A stretch of DNA of 64,000 nt from Macrotrachela quadricornifera. Lineage: Eukaryota > Rotifera > Eurotatoria > Philodinida > Philodinidae. Made by a program: the position numbers and the translations under genes. Shown here in pieces: positions 45,866 to 56,612 of the stretch; the first letter of the stretch is position 1, and every line of letters starts with the position of its first letter. The notes below the pieces were generated by a model. The model was not told the origin of the DNA, did no database searches, and saw only the letters and a program-made list of their open reading frames with translations. The stretch is from assembly GCA_022393335.1 (NCBI GenBank), contig JAJEKB010021601.1, positions 1,863,083-1,927,082 of the forward strand, written 5' to 3'.

Positions 45866-46593
45866 CCCTAGTGAATGTACTGAGCTAAGGGTACCCATTA
45901 CTGAGAAATTTTCACCAGGGTACCCGATATAGGTACTTCGAAAAAGTCTCAGTAATTATACTGATGTGGATACTGTATTAGGTACCCAAACCAGTATATT
46001 TACTGAACAAGTACTGGTATGGGTACCCACACGTATAAATTTACTGAGAAAATTCCTACAGGGTACCCTAAATTTGTATCGTTCTGTGTAGCAAACTGTT
46101 CATTCACCGTTTTCTTTTGCGCACACAGCTTAATATAAACAACTAGACAAAACGTAAGAAATTAATTTTTTTTCAATATTCTTTCTTGATTATTTACTAG
46201 TCGAGAACATGCCGATCTCGATAAAAAATTGAGAGAGGACTACCTTGAAGTGGTTTGATGGAGATCCAACCAACTTAGGTCCGGAGGTCATATTTCAAAA
46301 TTGACCTGATTGAATCTTTAGAACTGAAAAAATTCATTTAAATCGAAAGAATGTCATAAAATGCCTTAAAATAAAAAAATAAAAAATGGGGTCAGGGTGA
46401 GGTTCGATCATCGACCACCAACATACTGTAATTTTGGCGCCAGGGTACCCAAAAATACTGTGCAATAGTACTTATTTACTGAACACTTTTCAGCGGGGTA
46501 CTTGACAAAGTACTTAAGTACCCTCAAGTTGTTGGGACATTCTTGTACCAGGGTACTTTTTTAGGTACCTTCATGTCAGTACATTCACTAGGG
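45866..46593. mobile_element. 728-bp MITE rich in GGTACC motifs
   Basis: CCCTAGTGAATGTACTGA at 45866 is inverted as TCAGTACATTCACTAGGG ending at 46593. At both ends (45890-46075 and 46440-46580) the palindrome GGTACC recurs many times in GGGTACCC/AGGTACCT contexts, alternating with TTTACTGA. No transposase is present. Target duplication is not obvious. The motif repetition may be multiple transposase-binding sites. Confidence 0.65.
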
Positions 46594-47220
46594 TTGGATG
46601 AAAACATTTTCTATGAATCCAATTAAATAACGAGTTGCCAGATGTCGGTCGAATGAAATGAACGCTTTAAGAAAAGTACATATTCAAAGTGAATTATACT
46701 ATCTATTTAATCATTAATGAATAAATAACGTTCAGACACTGCCTTTATATATTTGATTATACAAAGATGATATCACGTGCCATTGATCTTGGAAAGCTGA
46801 CAAGAATCTTTTTTCTTTCCTATTATAAGAATCTGATCCAAAAACAAAGAAAAACAAGAACCTGGAAATAATAGGGCAAGATTGTCGATTGGTGATTTTC
46901 TTGCGTCCAGACGCGACTTCTAATACCGCAGTCAGACGCAGTTCAGAATAAGATGGCGTCTAGACGCAAGAAATGTTTCAGTGAAGACGCGATTTAAACG
47001 CAACAAAGCGCGATTCAGACGTGTTTTGAGCAAAAAAATATTTACATGGGCTATCATACAAAAAATATCTCTTTCAAACATTTTGAGTCATTATCATACC
47101 AATTAATCGATGATTTTTTCCAACTAATCGTCAAGGCCAAGAATATTTTCACGGTCTAATTCACATTTATTCTCTTCCTTTAATAATATATGCACACGAT
47201 CATATTTATTTTATTATATG
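46594..47220. other. intergenic upstream of ART-TPR gene
   Basis: Contains a cluster of AGACGC-type words (GTCCAGACGCGACTTC, GTCTAGACGCAAG, GAAGACGCGA) at 46910-47020, otherwise nothing. Confidence 0.45.
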
Positions 47221-47229
47221 TATATAAAA
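47221..47229 (+). promoter_or_regulatory. TATA box of ART-TPR gene
   Basis: TATATAAAAG-type box (47220-47229) 31 bp before the ATG at 47261, implying a very short 5' leader. Confidence 0.6.
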
Positions 47230-47260
47230 GACATATAGAAAAAAAGCTAAGAGTAAATAA

Positions 47261-50200
47261 ATGGATAGAAGTGAAGAAATATTTTTTAAAAGATATTATC
47301 ATTCATCTTTATTGTTAGAAAGACAATTATCAATTGAATCAAATATTATAGATAATTATGTTGCTCAATTAGGTTTACAATCAACAAAATTAGAATATAT
47401 TGAGCCAAATGATATTAATATTCATGTTCTTTGGTTAACAAATGATAATGATAAACAATTTATATCATTAAATGGTATAAATATAAGAATATTTCAATCA
47501 AATGATAATCTCATTGATTTTATTAGTGAATTAAAAACATCAAATGTATTTTTAATTATTGATTATAATTTAACATCAAATATTTTATCATCTTTGGATA
47601 ATTTTTCACAAATTATATTTATATATGTTTTAAAAAATGAAGAAAATAAAGATAATTTACTTTTAACAGATTCAAAAAGATCAATTCGTAAAATATCTGA
47701 TAATAAAGATGAACTTTTTCGATTAATAAATGAAGATATTGATACATGTACTAAAGATTTAATATGTACAACTATATTTGATTTAACAACAATAGAAGAA
47801 TCAACAAATCAAACTGAAAATATATCATTTATTTGGTATTATTTATTAATTGAAAGTTTATTTGATTTAACTGTTTATAATAAAACAGCTAAAGATGATT
47901 TAATTAAATATTGTCGTCAACAATATTCAATTGATAATAAATCACAACAAAATTTCATAACAAAATTTGAAAATGAATATTCATCAGAAAATGCAATTCA
48001 ATGGTATACTCGAGATTCATTTATTTATCGTCAATTAAATAAAGCTTTACGAATGAGAGATATTGATAGTATTTTTAAATTTAGATTTTTTATTATTGAT
48101 TTTCAAAAACAACTTCAACTATATTATAATGAACAAAAAATTTATTTATTTAAAACTGTTTATCGTGGTCAAACAATAACTCAAGAAGAATTAATCAAAC
48201 TTAAAAATAGTGTTGGCAAATATATTTCATTCAACACATATTTATCTACATCTACTGATAAAATGATAGCTTTAATGTATGCTACTGGACCATTGTCTAT
48301 TTTACTTGAATTTGATATTAACGTTACTCCAAATTTAAAAAATAAACGAATTCGACCTGTTTATATACAAGATAAAAGTGATTTTCCGGAAGAATTGGAA
48401 GTGATTTTTCCTATTGGATCAACTTTTTTAGTAGATTCAATTGAAATGAAAGATAATCAATGGAATATTAAATTAATATTAACAGATAATAATCATACTG
48501 ATAAAATAATTGACATGATTAAGACTATTTATTTGAAAAATATTCCTCCAAAATTAAAATTTACTGAATTAATTGTATCATTGGGTGATTATGAAAATGC
48601 TGAACGATACATTGAAATGTTATTTGAAGATCTTCAATCATCTTCTGATTATACAGATATAGGATATGTTTATTATCTGATGGGACAAATTCAATATGAA
48701 AAATGTAATTATCAATATGCTTTGTCCTATTTTGATAAAGCATTAGAAAATATTAAATCAGAAAATATTCATCGTGTAGAGATATATCGTAATCTTGGTA
48801 TTTTATATCGTGATAAAAATGATTATGAAAATGCTTTAAAATATTTGAATGAAGCATTAAAATTTAAACAAGATTTAGATATATTAAAATTAGCTGATTT
48901 ATATGATAATTTTGGAAATCTTTATAGATTAATGGGAAATTTTGATAATGCTCTTATTTATCTAAATCAAGCATTAGAATTACGCCAATCAAATGAATCT
49001 ACGAAATATACTAGTTGGACTACAGAGTTTTCCCTTGCATTGATCTATAAAGAAAAATCCGATCATACTCAAGCTCTTGAAAAACTTAAATGTGCATTAA
49101 ATATTTCATCAAAAATCTTACCAAAAAATCATCCAACAATTATTTTTTTATATGCATTTACAGGTTTTATGTATTTTCAATTGAAAGATTTATCATTAAC
49201 CCTTATATACCTTGAAAAAGCTTTAAATTTAATAAAAACTATTGAACAAAAGCAAAATGTAAATCCAGTTATACATATTTTTATTTGTAATGCATTCGTA
49301 AAGCTTTATAAGTCGAAAGAAGATGTAATTAACAGACTTCATTACGCTCAAGAAGTGTTTAAAATTTATAATCAATTTGAAAACATTTTATTAAAAAACA
49401 ATTATTCGAAAATATTGATTATATATAATTTAGCTAATGCTTATTATGATTGTTATGATTATAATTCTGCATTAGAGTTTTTCTTTAAAACTTTGGAACT
49501 TTCGAATAGTAACAATGATCGAATGGAAATACTCAAACAAATTGGACAGACTTATCTTCGTCAGGACGATAGAGAAATGGCCTTACACTACTTAAATGAA
49601 TCATGTCAACTCTATTCCAAAGTAAATCAATCAGATCATAATATTGATCTATTTTTCTGGAACAATTATAATATATGTAAAATATATCAAGATGAAAATA
49701 AGTTGGATAAATCAATATTTTTTCTTAAAAAAGCATTACAATTACAACTTGATAGATTAAATACAAATTTCGATGATGTTCTTGAATGTTATACATTGTT
49801 AATGAAGTTATGTCCTGAGCAGAAGAAATCATATGTGAATGAACTTCACCAACTTTTACAGAACGATAATTTATCAATTAGTTCAAGAAATTCATGTCAT
49901 TTTACTCTTGGATGTTATTACAAACTACAAAATAATTTTTCATATGCACTTAATCATTTTCAATCATCTTTGAAATATGAATTATCTATTAATCCACCAT
50001 CTTACTATACTTTAATATATATTTATTCATTTATAGGTCAAATATACAAGCGAATGGAAGGAACAGATTCCGATACGGCATTATCATATTATCAAAAAAG
50101 TCTTGATATTTATTTAAAATATTCGAATTTGTCAGGAATACCACAAGCTGATAAGAAACATACATATGCAGCAGAACGATATTCTGTGGAAAATATAATT

Positions 50201-51793
50201 CAATGTTCAGGTTTAACCGATATAATTACTTCGGTTTATCATGACATTGCAGAATATTATATTCAAAAAGAAAATTATGAACAAGCGTTAGATCATCTTC
50301 AAATAATGGATAAAATACTTAATCAATATAAAGGAAAAAATGAATTAACTAGACAAGACATAACCTATCGTCTCATGGCTTTTGCATACGAATCAATGCA
50401 ACATTATGATAAAGCTATTTTCTATTATGAAAATAGTTTAAAATATATATCAAATGATGATTATAATGAGTATGTTAATACTTATTGTTCAATTGCTCTT
50501 GTTTATTTTTATAAAAAAGAGTATTTAATATCAATCAAAAATTGTGAAATTGCATTGACATTGCTACATAATACACCATCGATCAATCATAAAAAGTTAG
50601 CTGATACTTATTCCCTTGCAGCAGCATCATATAAAAAAATGGAAAACAATAAATATTGCTATATTTATTCTCAACAAGCAATCGAATATTCTTTATTATG
50701 TAATCCAATCAATTATGATGAATTGCTAGGATATTATATTTTCGCAATAACTTCATTGTTTCTTTTAAGACCATGGGATACTGATAAACCATTAAAAGAT
50801 CTTTTAATTGCACTTAAATATAGACAATATTATTCCAAAGATAGTTTAAGACGTCTTTATTTGCTAATTAGTCGCTACTGTTATCATAATCAAGAATATA
50901 AAAAATCTCTTCTTTATAATAATAAAACACTTGATTATTCTACAGAATCAGATGATATTATTGAGATTTATAGACAACAGTTTTTAAATTATATGTTCAT
51001 TGGAGAATTCGATAAAGCATATGATATTATAAAAAAGAGCATTAATTATCAATTTAATTTGACAAATATTAATTTTATCAAAATTTCCGATTCATATATT
51101 GATATGGGTTGCATATGCTATGAACATGGAAAATATAAATTAGCTTTAAAATGTTATCGATCATCATTTTATATTCTTGAAATATATCAAAATGATCGAA
51201 AACATGATAATTATGCTCGTATCTATAATTATATGGCTTGTATACATCTCGCACAAGGTCAAATAATAAAAGCACATAAACTTTGTTCAAAAGCTCGAGA
51301 TATACATATCTCAAATAAAGATAATCGATTGTTAACTATGTCTATTAACATTACTTTTGGTTTGATTGAATGTAAACTTGAAAATTATTATTCCGCTTTA
51401 GATTATTTTGGAAAATCATGGGAATTTATATTTAATGAAAATCTTAGAAATAATCATTGGCTTAGAATTTTATACAATCATATTGGTTATGTTTATTTTA
51501 AACTTGGTCAAATAGAAATTGCGATGAAGAATTATTTCAAGTCTTTATCATTGTATAATGATTGTAAAAAACATCCATATCGTGGTGAAGTTTATAAAAA
51601 TATTGGTTTAATTTATGAACAAAATAAAAAGAATTATCCAGTTGCATTATCATATTATAAACGTGCTTTAAAAAAAATTGAAAATAATAAACATCCATAT
51701 TATATTACATATCAATATATGATTAATACATTAAAGAAAAATATGAGTTTATTCGACATATCAAAGTCATTCGTTTTCTCTGGTTTTTGGTAA
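47261..51793 (+). CDS. receiver-like / ART / TPR-array protein
   Basis: A single-exon 1510-residue protein. Residues about 53-160 form the alpha/beta N-terminal domain shared with the 21951-22950 protein (INIHVLWLTNDNDKQFISL, VFLIIDYNLTSNIL). Residues about 235-410 are an ADP-ribosyltransferase with R302 (TVYRGQ), S329 (YLSTST) and E378/E380 (FPEELEVIFPIGSTF), an intact R-S-ExE triad. From about 440 to 1500 runs a long TPR array with the W/Y-x-x-x-G-x-x-Y and A-x-x-x-x-x-x-A-L pattern, for example LGDYENAERYIE, YQYALSYFDKALE and DYENALKYLNEALK. The likely role is NAD-dependent arginine ADP-ribosylation of partners bound by the TPRs. Codons are strongly A/T-ending. The first AATAAA lies 10 bp after the stop. 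Confidence 0.9.
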   Translation: MDRSEEIFFKRYYHSSLLLERQLSIESNIIDNYVAQLGLQSTKLEYIEPNDINIHVLWLTNDNDKQFISLNGINIRIFQSNDNLIDFISELKTSNVFLIIDYNLTSNILSSLDNFSQIIFIYVLKNEENKDNLLLTDSKRSIRKISDNKDELFRLINEDIDTCTKDLICTTIFDLTTIEESTNQTENISFIWYYLLIESLFDLTVYNKTAKDDLIKYCRQQYSIDNKSQQNFITKFENEYSSENAIQWYTRDSFIYRQLNKALRMRDIDSIFKFRFFIIDFQKQLQLYYNEQKIYLFKTVYRGQTITQEELIKLKNSVGKYISFNTYLSTSTDKMIALMYATGPLSILLEFDINVTPNLKNKRIRPVYIQDKSDFPEELEVIFPIGSTFLVDSIEMKDNQWNIKLILTDNNHTDKIIDMIKTIYLKNIPPKLKFTELIVSLGDYENAERYIEMLFEDLQSSSDYTDIGYVYYLMGQIQYEKCNYQYALSYFDKALENIKSENIHRVEIYRNLGILYRDKNDYENALKYLNEALKFKQDLDILKLADLYDNFGNLYRLMGNFDNALIYLNQALELRQSNESTKYTSWTTEFSLALIYKEKSDHTQALEKLKCALNISSKILPKNHPTIIFLYAFTGFMYFQLKDLSLTLIYLEKALNLIKTIEQKQNVNPVIHIFICNAFVKLYKSKEDVINRLHYAQEVFKIYNQFENILLKNNYSKILIIYNLANAYYDCYDYNSALEFFFKTLELSNSNNDRMEILKQIGQTYLRQDDREMALHYLNESCQLYSKVNQSDHNIDLFFWNNYNICKIYQDENKLDKSIFFLKKALQLQLDRLNTNFDDVLECYTLLMKLCPEQKKSYVNELHQLLQNDNLSISSRNSCHFTLGCYYKLQNNFSYALNHFQSSLKYELSINPPSYYTLIYIYSFIGQIYKRMEGTDSDTALSYYQKSLDIYLKYSNLSGIPQADKKHTYAAERYSVENIIQCSGLTDIITSVYHDIAEYYIQKENYEQALDHLQIMDKILNQYKGKNELTRQDITYRLMAFAYESMQHYDKAIFYYENSLKYISNDDYNEYVNTYCSIALVYFYKKEYLISIKNCEIALTLLHNTPSINHKKLADTYSLAAASYKKMENNKYCYIYSQQAIEYSLLCNPINYDELLGYYIFAITSLFLLRPWDTDKPLKDLLIALKYRQYYSKDSLRRLYLLISRYCYHNQEYKKSLLYNNKTLDYSTESDDIIEIYRQQFLNYMFIGEFDKAYDIIKKSINYQFNLTNINFIKISDSYIDMGCICYEHGKYKLALKCYRSSFYILEIYQNDRKHDNYARIYNYMACIHLAQGQIIKAHKLCSKARDIHISNKDNRLLTMSINITFGLIECKLENYYSALDYFGKSWEFIFNENLRNNHWLRILYNHIGYVYFKLGQIEIAMKNYFKSLSLYNDCKKHPYRGEVYKNIGLIYEQNKKNYPVALSYYKRALKKIENNKHPYYITYQYMINTLKKNMSLFDISKSFVFSGFW

Positions 51794-51983
51794 TCATCGA
51801 ATAAATATTAAATAAATTTAAAGTATAAATTCAGTTTTTTTATTATTAATAAACGATCAATAGCAAAACTATAATTCACAATATATATTGACTTATTGAT
51901 AATCAATCGGATATTAATTTTGTTGTTCTCACATTTTTTTAGGATTCATTGTATCTTTTCGTCAAGTATATACTTATGACATA

Positions 51984-53619
51984 CCAAAAGTAGTGGCATC
52001 ATCATTTTATTTTCTTCATACGAAGCTTGAATAGATTTTCTTTTATAATATGGCGATAGAGAAAACGCTGCTCTATATTTCTATGCTATGTGATCGACTG
52101 TCAACTAATTTTCTAATAATAAAATTTCAACACGAACTGTTTTTCAATACAATTTCTCTAATAAGTGAGGTTGATTAAATATATTTAGAAAAACAAAAAA
52201 TATCGCAAGATGTAGCGTGAAAAGCTGTACAAATTACATAAGATCGTTTATTTTATAGTTTCATTTTTTGCGTTCAAAATGAACAAAATTTTGAATGATC
52301 AATTTCAATCGTTCAAAAATTATATCGTTTTTTGGTACAAGATGAACTTATTTTTCTTGTTTCATCGTTTTATCATTTGATATCGTTTGTTAAAGAAAAA
52401 GAAAATAAATCATAATATGTAGTGTGAATAGCTTTACAATATACTAAATAAAGTTTATTTTAACTATATATTTCTTATTTAAAAAAAAAGAAAAAAATCT
52501 GTGTGACTAATTTTTGCTGCTCCAAAAAAAAATAATTTTTTTCCAGATAATGGGAAACTTCTTTTGTGTCGTTACATATTTAAAAAAGCTTTCAGCCCAA
52601 TCCCTGCGAAATGAAAATTGTGAAACACGATGAAACTTGTTATATTGTGGATAAATAGAATCATGAATATCACACATCGTTTATTGGAAGTACGATATAC
52701 TTCTATAGTCAGTATGAATTGTAAATAAAGCATAGGTATTAAAAACTTTATCGTGTCTGTTAAATCGCATAGGATATATACAAGATAGTAATAAAAACAA
52801 TGATTTAAAAAGAAGTCAATTTGAAGATAATCTCTGAATTAAAGATATTACATTGTGTGGATTTTGATCGAAGGACCACAATTATGTTCGAGAAGTATGT
52901 ATCTATGGTAAATCACATCATGATCTGAATTTAAAATGATTCACAAGTCACATATAAGACATGCTTTAATCATCGTTCTTACTATGTTTTCACTCTAATA
53001 ACAAGTTTACTGCTATGTTATATATTAAATGTACAAAGATATTTTTTCAGATGATACAATGAAGAGAATTCAATCAAATTTGTACCTTTCTATCAAAGTA
53101 TTTAATAAATAAATACTTTGATAGTTTTTTGTCTGTCGGTCATAGTCTGTGACATTACTCTAGCCTGTCAGTCACGATCCGTGACGCTATCTTGGGCTAT
53201 TCGTTACGGTCATTAATGACTTGTACTCATGCAGTGACCTTTGATCCATGTCAGTCATGGTCTGTGAAAAGGTCTTGCTAAGATATCTGTGACATCTGCA
53301 GGGGGGAGGTCCAATTTTCTACCTCTAAACACTTCAACACTCTCTTCGAGATTGTGTTTTACAATAAACTGTTCTTTCAATATTATAGAGCTTTTCACGC
53401 TGCATCCTATGGTATAGGTTATTTTTCAAATTCATGCATTTACGAAGTTATGCAGAAAACCAGTTCGTGCTGAAATTTTATTATTAGGATATTGGTTGAA
53501 GACCAATCAAATAGCGTCGAAAGATACAGCAACGTATATACTCTATCACTATATTAAAGAAAGAAAATCTATTGAGACTTTTTATTAAAGAAATAAGATA
53601 ATGACGGTACTACTTTTGG
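51984..53619. mobile_element. TA-flanked non-autonomous element, ~170-bp inverted ends
   Basis: CCAAAAGTAGTGGCATCATC at 51984 pairs with GACGGTACTACTTTTGG ending at 53619, with TA on both sides. The arms continue (TAATAATAAAATTTCAACAC left; TGAAATTTTATTATTAGGAT right). Embedded are pieces of the 20138 family (AAGATGTAGCGTGAAAAGCT at 52206; AGCTTTTCACGCTGCATC at 53391). No transposase. A partial relative starts at about 15165. Confidence 0.65.
53135..53290. repeat. GTCAGTCA-YG-GTCTGTGAC degenerate repeats
   Basis: GTCGGTCATAGTCTGTGACA, GTCAGTCACGATCCGTGACG, TTCGTTACGGTCATTAATGA and GTCAGTCATGGTCTGTGA recur at intervals of about 35-45 bp. Each copy is a partial palindrome around TGAC/GTCA. Confidence 0.6.
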
Positions 53620-53629
53620 TATGCTCTAA

Positions 53630-54208
53630 GTATACAGGTCGATAAAAAGCGGGAAAAATTCATGCAACATACATACATGGCAACAAGGAAAAATCCATCA
53701 CATATATACAAATAATAGAGGAAAAAAGTTCGTGATAAATTAATATGGATCGGAGAAATAGAGATGCAGGTCATAATATGAATGTGTAGAAAAAACAATT
53801 GCAATGTTTAGTTTGAAGAGATACGAAAAAATTGCTCTTTCGTCAATAAAACAAGTGACACAAGTTTTATCTTGTGTTGTTTTTTTCTTTTATCATTGTC
53901 ATTGGCTAAAATCTTGCACTGAATTCAACATACGTTTTTTTATCAAACTAAAATAAAAGAAATGACAATTTTTTTATTATTAAATAGTGCGTACATATGA
54001 AGGCCTCTTTAACTAAGTTAGATTGAAGAAAAGTACGATTTCATTTTTTTAGTCTAAAGTCCACATGATTTTTAATATTACTGTAATCAAAAGGTGAATA
54101 TGTTTCTTGCTCCATATAAATTCTATTGTTCGCATCTTGTAATGTTTTCGATTAACGGTATAGATATTGTGAAGAAAAAACCATTGAGCGTGACGGAGCG
54201 ATTATTTG
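53630..54208. other. intergenic upstream of methyltransferase
   Basis: No exon or repeat identified. Confidence 0.45.
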
Positions 54209-54217
54209 TATAAAATA
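54209..54217 (+). promoter_or_regulatory. TATA box of methyltransferase gene
   Basis: TATAAAATA lies 92 bp before the ATG at 54301, predicting a leader of about 60 nt. Confidence 0.5.
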
Positions 54218-54300
54218 AACGACAAAAATATTAAACTACACCAATCACTGATTGTATTCTTGTTCTATTCTATCTGATTAGAATTGCATTTCTTCACCAA

Positions 54301-55122
54301 ATGGCTTCTGTTCCTGTCGTTCTTCCACAGTTAACAACAGCAGAATACAAGGATATTTATGGATTGATTCTTACTCGATATCATGGCCGTGAAAACGCAT
54401 ATGAGTGTATATTAAAATGTTTGTCCAAGGTAATAACATCGGATCAAAAAGGTCTTCGTGTTTTATTAATCGGACCAGGTAGTGGAGAAGTCGAGCTGGG
54501 AATATTGAAACGTTATCGGATAGCACACTTAACGGCAGTTGAGCCTAGCTCCGAAATGGCTGACGAACTCGAAACGAATTTACGTTCTTCTTCAGCCTAT
54601 ATAGATGCGTGGAATATTCATCGAACAAAAGTTGAATCTTATGCGATGGATAAAAACAACAATGATGGTCCTTTCGATATTATATTAGTGATACATCCAC
54701 TATACTATGTATCATCTCGTGGTGATGTCCTTCGACAGCTTCAATCTCTACTTCGACCTACAACTGGTCGACTAATCATCGTACATGGCGGAGATAAATG
54801 GGGGACGCCAGCACGCATTTATACACCTTATTCACTTCATGTACTCATGGCCAGTGATATTGCCCGAGAGCTTCATGATGCGAACATTCCATTCGATCGT
54901 CATGCCACTGAAATTACAGTTGATATAACGGGTGTCAAGGGAAATGACAAACTTGAATGGGCTATAGCTTCGTTTTTCCTAGCATTGAATACGGCTTCAA
55001 GTGGCAACAACTTAGCAGCAGACGTTATTACAGTCTTGCTTAATATGGTCCAAACAACCAACGATGGTCAATTATTAATACCCTTGAGCGACGATGTTTT
55101 CGTCATTCAACCGGCTAACTGA
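54301..55122 (+). CDS. histamine N-methyltransferase-like SAM methyltransferase
   Basis: This 273-residue single-exon class I methyltransferase has SAM motif I at residues 53-66 (VLLIGPGSGEVELG), an acidic ribose-binding residue in VEPSSEM (E81), and motif IV FDIILVIHPLYYV (125-137) followed by LRQLQSLLRPTTGRLIIV. This order and the LYYV and SD..REL segments match vertebrate HNMT (about 292 residues), which methylates the imidazole of histamine in the cytosol. The rotifer substrate may differ, since HNMT-like genes are often expanded and specificity cannot be read here. No signal peptide or membrane helix. Codon use is clearly less A/T-biased than in the ART genes. The TATA box is at 54209. 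Confidence 0.8.
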   Translation: MASVPVVLPQLTTAEYKDIYGLILTRYHGRENAYECILKCLSKVITSDQKGLRVLLIGPGSGEVELGILKRYRIAHLTAVEPSSEMADELETNLRSSSAYIDAWNIHRTKVESYAMDKNNNDGPFDIILVIHPLYYVSSRGDVLRQLQSLLRPTTGRLIIVHGGDKWGTPARIYTPYSLHVLMASDIARELHDANIPFDRHATEITVDITGVKGNDKLEWAIASFFLALNTASSGNNLAADVITVLLNMVQTTNDGQLLIPLSDDVFVIQPAN

Positions 55123-55529
55123 AGTCTCCGACATTTGTATTCAAAGACGTTCCTCAATTATCCTATACCTTTCATGAACATTTCATCAAATTTTTGATCT
55201 ATTGACCAATCCTCTAGGGCAAAAATTAATCTTTTTCTTGATTTTTTCTTTAAATATGTAACTATTGGGGGGAAAACAACCGTCATAAATGAAGTTCGTA
55301 ACAGATTATTGATCATTACAGATCGTTTCCCTTCTGTTTTCTTTAGAGTTGAGTAGTTCCTACTAGTGGTCTGCAAGACAATTTATAGAAAGCGAATATC
55401 CCGAATTTTTTTTAATTTTCTATTTCAAAATTTCTCGTTCACTTAGATGTTTTATTTGAAAGAAGTATCTTAATATTTAAATAAATAACAGAAAAAAAGA
55501 CAAATAAACATTGAAAAATACGTTTAAAT
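55123..55529. other. intergenic, 3' flank of methyltransferase
   Basis: No exon or repeat identified. An AAATAAATAA poly(A)-like signal lies near 55480. Confidence 0.45.
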
Positions 55530-55767
55530 TTATTCATCATCATCTTCGTCGACTATTTCTTCATTTTCTATTATTAATTTAAGCGTTTTAGTCAGTAGTT
55601 TTGAGATATATCGATTTATTAGCAGACCAATACTGTAAAAGATTCATACTATTATCAATTTTCGTTTTATCTTTTAAATATCGATCAACTCCTATTTTTT
55701 TTTCAATTGAATGCTGTTGCATATTCTCTTCAATTATCGTTGGGTATATTGAATATTTCTTGATATT
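55530..55767 (-). pseudogene. hAT transposase C-terminal relic
   Basis: The minus strand reads IEKKIGVDRYLKDKTKID and NLLQYWSANKSIYL, the start of the hAT dimerisation region (V/IDxYL.....P.L.WW..N). In another frame it continues LLTKTLKLIIENEEIVDED to TAA at 55530. The ER-x-FS core between these parts is absent, so an internal deletion and frameshift joined the two ends. The relic is non-functional and is not obviously linked to the hAT-like element at 19. Confidence 0.6.
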
Positions 55768-56350
55768 GTATTTTTAATAGTTATGTTTAGCGTCGGTTTA
55801 ATAATTACCCATGTAAACATGAAACGCAAAATCGATGCGTTGAAGCGCGTTTTTACGCGTTTAATTCTTGTGTATCGGACACAATTTTATTCAAAAATGA
55901 TTCCTCTAGAATAGTTAACTACGTGATTGGAATCATCTATTCACATATATTTTATTCATCTAAATTTCATCAAACTTCTTCATAAAGAATGTCGAGATGA
56001 TTTTAGAATAAACAAAAGTTCAATTAAACATACAGCAAATAACCCATATTTTTCTAGTTTCTATAAATAATAATAAAACAATATTGTAATAGTTTTCAGC
56101 TATCCATAAGCCTTTTCGCAAACTATACTAAATGCCACTCTTTAAATAATATTTACAAAAATAAAAAGTCTTATTACACATATTTGTGAAGAATATCATG
56201 ACGATTCTTATTCTAAATAGAATTTTATCATCGTTCGATACAAAAAAAAAGAGATAATTAACAAGAAAATATATAAAGAATATGTTCGAGTATCTATGGC
56301 AATTTGCGCCCAAATCATATTATTTCGATTATTTTTTAATTATTTCTCAG
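55768..56350. other. intergenic, upstream exons not found
   Basis: No exon matching the 3' exon at 56351 was recognised. A palindromic patch (AAGCGCGTTTTTACGCG) lies near 55844-55860. Confidence 0.35.
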
Positions 56351-56474
56351 AGAACAGGATAATTTTCTCGTACTTTCATCAGCAGATGCAAACCGATTTT
56401 TACTTTCAATACTTCTTCATTCAAAGTATAAAACTATAGAAGAATTTGAAAATACATTTCCTTGTAGACCATAA
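56351..56474 (+). CDS. orphan 3' exon of unknown gene
   Basis: After a good acceptor (TTATTTCTCAG, ending 56350) a frame of 40 codons runs to TAA (56472-56474): EQDNFLVLSSADANRFLLSI, LLHSKYKTIEEFENTFPCRP. Composition is clearly protein-like, and AATAAA follows at about 56511. No upstream exon was recognised. The TTAA-flanked transposon starts only about 140 bp downstream. Either the 5' part was deleted or replaced, or the intron is long. The family is not recognised. Confidence 0.45.
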
Positions 56475-56612
56475 GAGTATTTTTAAAACAAAAGTTGGTT
56501 CCAATTAAATAAAATGTATATGTATATCGGATGCGTCAAAATAATTACGGTATCCAATATGTTACACATATATTTTATCGATAATAAATCTTAAAACTAT
56601 GAATTTATTTAA

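Noticed and set aside
46395..46435. GGTTCGATCATCGACC resembling a tRNA T-arm inside the MITE
   Set aside because: No second promoter box or cloverleaf; probably chance.
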